From Planctomycetaceae bacterium (GTDB taxonomy: Bacteria > Planctomycetota > Planctomycetia > Planctomycetales > Planctomycetaceae): DNA of 5,393 nucleotides. The notes beneath the pieces were generated by a model. The model was not told where the DNA came from. It made no database searches and saw nothing but the letters and a program-made list of their open reading frames with translations. The translations under genes and the position numbers were made by a program. The DNA lies in NCBI GenBank assembly GCA_015487825.1, contig WFOZ01000577.1:1-5393 (forward strand). The letters run 5' to 3'. Below are positions 1-5,393 of this stretch, one piece after another (position 1 is the stretch's first letter; every line of letters starts with the position of its first letter).

Positions 1-190
1 TATTCAGTGATGGGTGGCTGGGGACAAATTGTCGAAAGTAGTGTGAGCAATTGAGAATACGGCTGGTGACAATTTGCCCCCAGATGCAATGAGTTTTCCA
101 GTTCTGGGGGCAGATTGTGCGAAAGTTTTCTGGATATTCAAACATTTCCAATAACAATCTGTCCCCAGCCACCCTCCGCTGAATAGTTAC
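1..190. repeat. Dispersed palindromic repeat element, left copy (MITE/REP-like)
   Basis: This non-coding element is built from four versions of a ctgggg(g)aca(a/g)attgt motif in alternating orientation: 18-33 (+), 68-84 (-), 103-119 (+) and 154-168 (-). The outer pair lies in imperfect terminal inverted repeats: 1-33 pairs with about 153-185, with near-perfect matching over ctggggacaaattgt and ccagccaccc and again at the tattcag end. The right end reads ctgaatagttac, and the second copy (5241 onward) begins gtaactattcag. The left end here is therefore probably missing only about 5-7 bases beyond the window edge. Outside the operon both visible ends continue as gttacat/atgtaac, so the true boundary may be at 192. 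No ORF in it looks real. It could be a miniature inverted-repeat transposable element, or a REP/BIME element moved by a REP-associated transposase encoded elsewhere. Which of these it is cannot be decided from this window. Confidence 0.85.
70..117. repeat. Inner inverted repeat (hairpin) of the left element
   Basis: The arms caatttgcccccaga (70-84) and tctgggggcagattg (103-117) are complementary at 14 of 15 positions, and the remaining pair is a G-T wobble. The loop is 18 bases (85-102). If transcribed, this would form a strong stem nested inside the outer terminal inverted repeat, making a stem-within-stem layout. The stem is conserved in the right copy, where its loop has diverged in sequence, so the pairing appears to matter more than the loop bases. 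Confidence 0.8.
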
Positions 191-428
191 ATCTGTCTTG
201 GTATAGGCAAGTCGCGCCGATGGCTTTGGAAGATCATCACACATAAAAAATGATTCGCAGTGCGTCTTCAGTTCTTTTTGGAAAAACGAGTTTCGCAATA
301 TTGGTTAGCTAATTTGTTAGCATGTTAGTTAAGGCAAGCCTCTTCACTTCGTCCGCGGTCAGATATTCGTTATTATCCCCTCGTGCAGAATCCACATTTT
401 TTTCACGGATTGCAGAGGAAATTACAGG
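191..428. other. Non-coding leader between repeat and yhaO-like gene
   Basis: These 238 bases carry no ORF with coding character. The only open frame entering it is antisense and continues through the start of the nuclease gene, so it is a shadow. The promoter of the two-gene operon should lie here, because the next sequence upstream is the repeat element. I could not find a -35/-10 pair with both good matches and correct spacing. The stretch 301-332 is AT-rich and holds three gttag words (304, 316, 324) plus the palindrome ttagctaa (305-312). The run of seven or more T near 397-403 is not preceded by an obvious hairpin, so I do not call it a terminator. Confidence 0.6.
414..419 (+). promoter_or_regulatory. 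Ribosome binding site of the nuclease gene
   Basis: AGAGGA at 414-419 is a good Shine-Dalgarno match, and nine bases separate it from the ATG at 429. It supports that start, which also gives the family-typical N-terminus beginning MKFIHAADIHLD. Confidence 0.7.
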
Positions 429-1697
429 ATGAAATTTATTCATGCGGCTGATATTCATCTTGATAGTCCGTTGCGTGGACTCCAGCGGTATGAAGGGGCG
501 CCTGCGGAGGAAATTCGTGAGGCGACCCGGCGGGCGCTGGAAAATCTGGTCGAGTTGGCGATTGAAGAAGAAGTCGATTTTGTTCTGATCGCCGGGGACA
601 TTTACGATGGCGACTGGAAGGATCATAACACAGGGCTGTTTTTCGTTTCACAGATGAGCCGACTTCGCGATGCTGATATTCCGGTGGTGATGATCAGTGG
701 GAATCATGACGCGGCGAACAAAATGACAAAATCGCTCCGACTGCCGGACAATGTCGAACTACTGCCTCACAAGAAACCGGTCACTGCTAAAAATAAAAAG
801 CTGCATGAACTTGGCGTTGCCGTGCATGGACGTTCTTTCGGAAAAGCGGCTGAGTTCGATAACTTTGCGATCGATTATCCTCAAAAGCAAACCGGGATGT
901 ACAATATCGGATTGCTGCATACTTCGCTGACAGATCCACAGGGGCACGAACCGTATGCTCCTTGCAGCATCGGTGATCTGAAACAGAAAGGATACGATTA
1001 CTGGGCACTCGGGCATGTACATCACCGGGGAAAACAATGTTCCGATCCACTTGTTGTTTTTTCAGGAAACATTCAAGGGCGGCACATTCGCGAATCTGGT
1101 CCCAAAGGATGTTACATCGTAACTGTTGATGACCGTAGTGAGTCGAGTCTCGAATTTTATTCACTCGATGTTTTTCGGTGGGAGTCGTGCGAGCTCGATA
1201 TTACCAAAGTAAAACGTGATGACGAAATATTGGATTTGCTTTCGACTGAACTCTCGAAGTTAATCGAATCAAATAATGACTTGCCGATGGGCGTGCGGGT
1301 TATTTTGTTTGGTAAAACTGACCTGCACGAATTACTTCTTGCAGAACCGATTGCCTGGATCAACCAAATAAGAGCAACCGCGATTGTTGAATCTGGCGGA
1401 AAAATCTGGGTTGAAAAAGTGAAATTCGAAACTTCTTCTGCTCAGTCTCTCGAAGATAATTCAGTACTCGATGGCCCAATCGGTGAGTTGAACGCCTATG
1501 TCAACGAACTGCGAAATAACAAAACTGAATTACTGGAAATAGCAGAAGAACTCTCCGATCTACGGCGAAAGCTCCCCGACGAAATAACTCACGGCGACGA
1601 AGCGCTGCTCCTGAACGATCCCGAGTATTTACAAAAGATGCTGGATGAAATTCAGCCGCTGTTAATGACTCGCTTAAGCGAAGGATTGTCAGCGTGA
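429..1697 (+). CDS. yhaO: YhaO-type DNA repair exonuclease (SbcD/Mre11-like metallophosphoesterase)
   Basis: This is a predicted manganese-dependent nuclease of the calcineurin-like phosphoesterase superfamily, 422 aa and cytoplasmic. It is probably the nuclease subunit of a complex with the downstream ATPase. All metal-site motifs are visible: D8-x-H10 at the N-terminus, G56-D57 (GDIYDGDW), G91-N-H-D94, H164 (LLHTS) and G195-H-V-H198. Next comes GNIQGRHIRE (213-222), a stretch I associate with YhaO rather than classical SbcD. Residues from about 1 to 240 form the catalytic domain, about 250-345 would be the capping domain, and the charged helical tail (about 350-422) is the likely contact to the ATPase coiled-coil base. 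Its length is close to that of Bacillus YhaO (about 400 aa). The start is supported by AGAGGA nine bases upstream and by the family N-terminus. The stop overlaps the next gene's start, so the two are translationally coupled. There is no signal peptide or membrane segment. The family call is firm; the physiological substrate is inferred, and SbcD is the main alternative name. Confidence 0.93.
   Translation: MKFIHAADIHLDSPLRGLQRYEGAPAEEIREATRRALENLVELAIEEEVDFVLIAGDIYDGDWKDHNTGLFFVSQMSRLRDADIPVVMISGNHDAANKMTKSLRLPDNVELLPHKKPVTAKNKKLHELGVAVHGRSFGKAAEFDNFAIDYPQKQTGMYNIGLLHTSLTDPQGHEPYAPCSIGDLKQKGYDYWALGHVHHRGKQCSDPLVVFSGNIQGRHIRESGPKGCYIVTVDDRSESSLEFYSLDVFRWESCELDITKVKRDDEILDLLSTELSKLIESNNDLPMGVRVILFGKTDLHELLLAEPIAWINQIRATAIVESGGKIWVEKVKFETSSAQSLEDNSVLDGPIGELNAYVNELRNNKTELLEIAEELSDLRRKLPDEITHGDEALLLNDPEYLQKMLDEIQPLLMTRLSEGLSA
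1681..1685 (+). promoter_or_regulatory. Ribosome binding site of the ATPase gene, inside the nuclease gene's end
   Basis: AAGGA at 1681-1685 lies eight bases before the GTG at 1694, within the last codons of the nuclease gene. It supports the GTG start and the four-base GTGA stop/start overlap (1694-1697), an arrangement typical of coupled translation and matched subunit synthesis. Confidence 0.65.
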
Positions 1698-4600
1698 AAA
1701 TATTGCGGTTAGATCTGTTAGCGTTCGGCCCGTTTACCGATGTTTCTCTTTCGCCGAATAAGGGAAGTCATGGGTTACATCTTGTGTACGGCCCTAACGA
1801 AGCCGGCAAGAGTTCTTCGTTGCGGGCTCTGCGACAATTGCTGTACGGGATCCCTCACGTTAGCAGCGACAACTTTATTCACTCTCACAAAAACATGCGT
1901 ATTGGAGGATTGTTGGAAACATCTGAGGGGAATCAATTGGAAGTGATCCGCCGCAGAGGACGCAGCAAAACATTACGCGGTCCAGATGATGTGGAAGTGA
2001 TTGACGAATCGACGTTGACAGAAATCCTGGGTGGCGTTGACGAAACAATGTTCAATCAGCGATTCGGAATCGACTACGAAGAACTGCGTAAAGGGGGCGA
2101 AGCGGTCGTACAGGGCGGCGGCGATCTGGGAGAGATTCTATTCGCCGCCGGGGCAGGAGTTGCAGATTTAGGGCACATCCAGCAACAGCTTGATGACGAT
2201 GCGAGTCAGCTTTTCAAAGCGCGGGGTTCGTTGCAGATAATCAATAAAGCCGTTTCAGATTTAGCTGCCAAACGGCGCGTCATCAAAGAAAAGCAATTAC
2301 ACACAGCCGAATGGGTGAAAAATGACAAGGCGATAAAAGCAGCTGAAGCAAGAAAAGAAGAAATTGAAGAACAGCTTCAGGAAAAGCGGTTCAACCAAAG
2401 TCGTTTGTTGCGGTTTCTTAAGGCGATTCCTCTGATTGATCAGCGAAAGCAACTTCTGCTGGAACTTGCAGCTGTAGAAAAAGTTCCACTGTTGCCCGAT
2501 GATTTTGCGAGCCGTCGAAGTGCAGCCACTGCCCAGCTTGAAAGTGAACAACAAAGCAAGAGTGAAGCCTTACACGCGATTAAAAAACTTGAAACTCAAA
2601 TTGCTGAGATCGATTTCCCGGCAGAATTACTGAATCATCGAACCGCGATTAACCAATTACACACCGACCTGGGCAGTTTTCAGAAAGCGACCAGAGACAG
2701 GCCGAAACTTGTTACTCAGCTGGAGCATACCGAGCAGCAGATTGAAGTGATATTAAAAGAATTGGGCCGGGAACCAGAGATTGAACAGGCAGATGATTTG
2801 CTCTTATCTCGTACGCAGCGGCAACAGATTCAAACGCTTGCAGAAGAATGTCAGGCCAGGATCATCAGGCAATCAACCGCCGAAAAGAACATGGTAAAAC
2901 TGCAGGAGCAGATTCAGCAGTTGGAATCTGAAATAACAGAACTTCCTACCATCGGTAATATTGACGAATTAAAGCGAACAATCCGCACGATTCAAAAACA
3001 GGGAGAGATTGAACAACTGCTTATTGAAGGACGATTCGAGTTAAATGAACTTGAACAACAGGCTGCGGTCGACTTGAAAAAGTTGCGGCTCTGGGATGGC
3101 AGTCTCGAGGAACTCGAAGCGTTAGCTGTCCCTGCGATTGAAACCATCGAGCGTTTCGAAAATGATTTCGCTGATGCCATATTGAATGAAACAAGAATCG
3201 AAGAACGTATCAGCAGACTGACTGATGAATCGCGGGAACTTGATCAGGCTCTGGAAAGATTGCGATTAGTGCATGATGTACCAACAGAAAACGATCTTGG
3301 ACAAGCTCGTAAAATTCGCGATGAAGCCTGGCAGTTGATCAGAAAAATCTGGCAGGAGTCGTTACCGGAAAATGATCCTACAGTTGTTGAATTTCTCAAT
3401 AGCTTACCCGATGGAGCCAATTTGAAACAGGCTTTTCAATCCAGTATCGAGAATACCGATTCGATTGCCGACCGCCTCAGACGCGAAGCGAGCCATGTTG
3501 CGGAAAAGGCAAAACTGGCCTCAGATCGATTGAAAAAACAGACGCAACTGGAAGAACTCAAAATCGAACTGATCTCAGCACAACAAAAACGCGAACAGTT
3601 GCAGTTGCAATGGCTGGAGCAATGGTCGGATTTGAATATCTCACCTGTTCCGCCACGTGAAATGCGATCCTGGTTTAATCAACAGCAGGGATTGGTGGAT
3701 TCGGCCCGGTCAATTCGCAAACAGCGTCTATTGGTCGAAGAAATCCAAAATAATATTCAGAATTGCCGTAACGAATTAAATAGTTCGCTTGAAGAACTTA
3801 ATCAAACACCCGGCAGGGAAGATGAGAGTCTTGCTTCAATTATTGATTATTGTGAACGGCTGGTCGAAGAAAGTGAGCAGGCAATCCAGAAACATCAAAG
3901 CCAGGAAAAATCGCTGGTGAAACTTCGTGAAAGTTTGCACGAAGTCGAACAGGAAGCCGTTACCGCCCGAAGTGATTTGGAACAGTGGAGAAATGAATGG
4001 GAGAATGCCGTTTCCGTTCTTGGGCTACAGCGGGATTCGCAACCTTCCGAAGCGAACAGCGTGATTGAATCTGTTGATGATTTGACAAATTTACTGAAAG
4101 AAGCAGCTGCTGTTAAAGAACGTATTCAGGGGATCGATGAAGATAACGAAAGCTTCAAACAGTCGGTTTCTCAACTTCTGGAACAAACCGCAATTGATCT
4201 GGCCGAACGACCTGTCGATCAGGCTGTTGCAGACTTATATGATCGACTGGAAACGGCCAGTACCGCTCAGGCAAATCTTTCCAGTTGGAAAGATCAACTG
4301 GAAGCCGAACAGGTAAAGCGAAGCAAAACAGAGTCTAAAATAGTTCAGCTTCAAAAAACGATCAAGGCAATGTGCGATCTGGCCGGAACCGACTCACTGG
4401 GAAAACTACCCGAGGTGGAGCAGCAATCATCTCTGCGTCGTAAAATCGAAGAGGAGATAAAATCGATTAACCAGCGACTGAGTGATTTAACAGCTGGTTC
4501 TTCGCTGGATCAGTTCATTGATGAGGCTGAGCAGTTCGATACCGATCAGGTTCAGGCAGATTTGTATCGACTTGATGATGAAATTTTGCAGTTGGAGAAT

Positions 4601-5224
4601 GAACGTGGCGAAATTGCTGAAACAATCGGCTCTCTTCGCAACGAGTTACAGCGAATGGATGGCAGTGGCGAGGCTGCCCGCACGCAGGAGGAAGCAGAGC
4701 AATTAGTTGCTGCTATTCGCAGCGATGCAGAACAGTATGTCCGTTTACGAATGGCCTCGGTCATACTTCGACGATCCATCGAACGATTTCGGGAAGCAAG
4801 CCAGGGACCGGTTCTCAATCGTGCCAGTGAATTATTTGCCGAGTTGACACTCGGTTCGTTTGCCGGACTTCGAGCTGACTACGATGAGAAAGGAAAAGCC
4901 GTCCTTGTCGGCATTCGCGATCAAAACAAGCAGACTGTCCATGTCGAAAATATGAGCGACGGCACTTGCGATCAGATGTATCTGGCGATTCGCCTGGCAC
5001 TGCTGGAATCTTCCATTCATAATCGCAATTCGCTACCGTTTATTGTTGATGACATTCTCATCATGTTCGATGATGCACGTGCTGTTGCAGCGTTAAAAGT
5101 CCTGGCTACGCTTTCACAAAAAACTCAAGTCATCTTCTTCACGCATCACGAGCACCTGCTCGAACTGGCTCGTGATAATATTGATGAGAAAGTATTGTTC
5201 ACTCACACTCTGCTTGGCTCGTAG
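1694..5224 (+). CDS. yhaN: YhaN-type SbcC/Rad50-like ATPase with long coiled coil
   Basis: This is a predicted SMC-like AAA/ABC ATPase of 1176 aa, the likely partner of the upstream nuclease. The N-terminal lobe has the Walker A motif GPNEAGKS (33-40). It is followed by features typical of YhaN: FNQRFGIDYEELRKGG (120-135) and GGGDLGEILFAAGAG (141-155). Residues from about 185 to 1035 are rich in Glu, Gln, Lys, Arg and Leu with heptad-like spacing, forming a long antiparallel coiled coil. This is interrupted by Trp-containing segments at W546/W553, W640-W660 and W765-W769. The C-terminal lobe has the ABC signature MSDGTCDQ (1087-1094), Walker B IVDD (1117-1120), a D-loop at FDD (1125-1127) and the H-loop THH (1150-1152). 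All are intact. The five cysteines are isolated, so there is no CxxC zinc hook as in Rad50/SbcC. The protein is longer than Bacillus YhaN (about 960 aa). GTG is chosen as start because it gives MKILRLDLLAFGPF, the usual start of this fold, and has AAGGA eight bases upstream. The stop is TAG. The family is certain; the DNA substrate is inferred. Confidence 0.93.
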   Translation: MKILRLDLLAFGPFTDVSLSPNKGSHGLHLVYGPNEAGKSSSLRALRQLLYGIPHVSSDNFIHSHKNMRIGGLLETSEGNQLEVIRRRGRSKTLRGPDDVEVIDESTLTEILGGVDETMFNQRFGIDYEELRKGGEAVVQGGGDLGEILFAAGAGVADLGHIQQQLDDDASQLFKARGSLQIINKAVSDLAAKRRVIKEKQLHTAEWVKNDKAIKAAEARKEEIEEQLQEKRFNQSRLLRFLKAIPLIDQRKQLLLELAAVEKVPLLPDDFASRRSAATAQLESEQQSKSEALHAIKKLETQIAEIDFPAELLNHRTAINQLHTDLGSFQKATRDRPKLVTQLEHTEQQIEVILKELGREPEIEQADDLLLSRTQRQQIQTLAEECQARIIRQSTAEKNMVKLQEQIQQLESEITELPTIGNIDELKRTIRTIQKQGEIEQLLIEGRFELNELEQQAAVDLKKLRLWDGSLEELEALAVPAIETIERFENDFADAILNETRIEERISRLTDESRELDQALERLRLVHDVPTENDLGQARKIRDEAWQLIRKIWQESLPENDPTVVEFLNSLPDGANLKQAFQSSIENTDSIADRLRREASHVAEKAKLASDRLKKQTQLEELKIELISAQQKREQLQLQWLEQWSDLNISPVPPREMRSWFNQQQGLVDSARSIRKQRLLVEEIQNNIQNCRNELNSSLEELNQTPGREDESLASIIDYCERLVEESEQAIQKHQSQEKSLVKLRESLHEVEQEAVTARSDLEQWRNEWENAVSVLGLQRDSQPSEANSVIESVDDLTNLLKEAAAVKERIQGIDEDNESFKQSVSQLLEQTAIDLAERPVDQAVADLYDRLETASTAQANLSSWKDQLEAEQVKRSKTESKIVQLQKTIKAMCDLAGTDSLGKLPEVEQQSSLRRKIEEEIKSINQRLSDLTAGSSLDQFIDEAEQFDTDQVQADLYRLDDEILQLENERGEIAETIGSLRNELQRMDGSGEAARTQEEAEQLVAAIRSDAEQYVRLRMASVILRRSIERFREASQGPVLNRASELFAELTLGSFAGLRADYDEKGKAVLVGIRDQNKQTVHVENMSDGTCDQMYLAIRLALLESSIHNRNSLPFIVDDILIMFDDARAVAALKVLATLSQKTQVIFFTHHEHLLELARDNIDEKVLFTHTLLGS

Positions 5225-5240
5225 CAATATTTGTTTGCAT

Positions 5241-5393
5241 GTAACTATTCAGTGGTGGGGCTGGGGACAAATTGTCGGAGGTGTTGCGAGCAAATGACGA
5301 GACAGCTGGTGGTAATTTGCCCCCAGATACAATCAGGTATCCAAGCCTGGGGCAGATTGTGCGAATGTTTTCCGAACATTCACACCTTTATAA
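5241..5393. repeat. Dispersed palindromic repeat element, right copy (cut by window end)
   Basis: This second copy has the same orientation as the 1-190 element. It starts gtaactattcag 16 bases after the ATPase stop codon. It keeps ctggggacaaattgtc (5261-5276) unchanged, then the inner arms aatttgcccccag (5314-5326) and ctggggcagatt (5347-5358), with one base bulged. It aligns to about position 154 of the left copy, with a two-base gap near the start and a one-base gap in the second inner arm. Identity is roughly three quarters by hand alignment, and the four motifs are the best conserved parts. The final arm, about 36 bases, is beyond the window. Because it lies immediately after the operon, its hairpins may also act as a transcription end or mRNA 3' stabiliser; that role is inference. 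Confidence 0.85.
5314..5358. repeat. Inner inverted repeat (hairpin) of the right element
   Basis: Arm 5314-5326 (aatttgcccccag) pairs with 5347-5358 (ctggggcagatt), with one bulged C and one G-T wobble. The loop is about 20 bases. The loop differs from that of the left copy (70-117) at several positions while the stem is retained. A T-tract of the kind needed for an intrinsic terminator does not follow directly. Confidence 0.7.

Noticed and set aside
1..190. CRISPR-like repetition of the ctggggacaaattgt motif
   Set aside because: Only four copies occur, they alternate in orientation and have unequal spacing, and the whole unit recurs at the right end with the same spacers. This is an inverted-repeat element, not an array.
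278..304. Possible promoter: TTGGAA (278-283) with TATTGG (299-304)
   Set aside because: The -10 matches only three of six consensus bases and the spacing is 15, so it is not better than chance in this AT-rich leader.
309..626. Antisense 105-codon open frame covering the leader and the start of the nuclease gene
   Set aside because: Its 5' two thirds is the reverse complement of the highly conserved nuclease N-terminus (metal-site motifs), it has no recognisable domain, and it is explained as a shadow frame.
759..1363. Several antisense open frames of 68-125 codons within the nuclease gene
   Set aside because: They overlap one another and a strongly supported gene, and their compositions look like complements of conserved coding sequence.
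4952..4975. Unusual ABC signature MSDGTCDQ in place of LSGGQ
   Set aside because: A xSDGTxDQ-type signature is what I expect for YhaN-family ATPases, so it is not a defect.
4552..5020. Antisense and +2 frames of 61-88 codons in the 3' part of the ATPase gene
   Set aside because: They lie opposite the conserved C-terminal ATPase lobe, have no family resemblance, and are shadows.
429..5224. The gene pair as a new anti-phage defence system
   Set aside because: Nuclease-ATPase pairs do occur in defence, but this pair matches the known YhaO-YhaN repair family throughout, and no defence or mobile genes are visible beside it.
5224..5238. Possible terminator hairpin gcaa...ttgc just after the ATPase stop
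   Set aside because: The stem is only four pairs, with no GC-rich core and no following T-tract.

Overview
The window is a compact two-gene operon on the + strand, bracketed by two copies of one dispersed palindromic repeat. The genes encode a YhaO-type (SbcD/Mre11-like) metallophosphoesterase nuclease, 429-1697, and a YhaN-type (SbcC/Rad50-like) coiled-coil ATPase, 1694-5224. They overlap by four bases (GTGA), so they are almost certainly co-transcribed and translationally coupled. Together they should form a nuclease-ATPase complex that acts on DNA ends or DNA structures. All active-site motifs of both proteins are intact. The ATPase has no CxxC zinc hook, which fits the YhaN branch rather than Rad50/SbcC.

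Layout: 1-190 is a repeat element, probably complete except for about 5-7 bases lost at the left window edge. 191-428 is a non-coding leader in which no convincing promoter could be fixed. 429-5224 is the operon. 5241-5393 is a second copy of the repeat in the same orientation, starting 16 bases after the second stop codon and cut off by the window end. Each copy carries four versions of a roughly 15-base motif (ctggggacaaattgt-like) in alternating orientation, giving nested outer and inner inverted repeats. The two copies are only about three quarters identical by hand alignment. This suggests an old, dispersed family of MITE-like or REP/BIME-like elements rather than a recently mobilised cassette.

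Organism: a bacterium of moderate GC content. The YhaO-YhaN pair occurs in Bacilli and in Planctomycetes, among others. The long (1176 aa) YhaN, the base composition and the style of the repeats make a planctomycete of the Gimesia/Rubinisphaera kind my best guess. This is inference, not proof. The genes look like ordinary chromosomal repair genes. The least explained part of the window is the repeat family.
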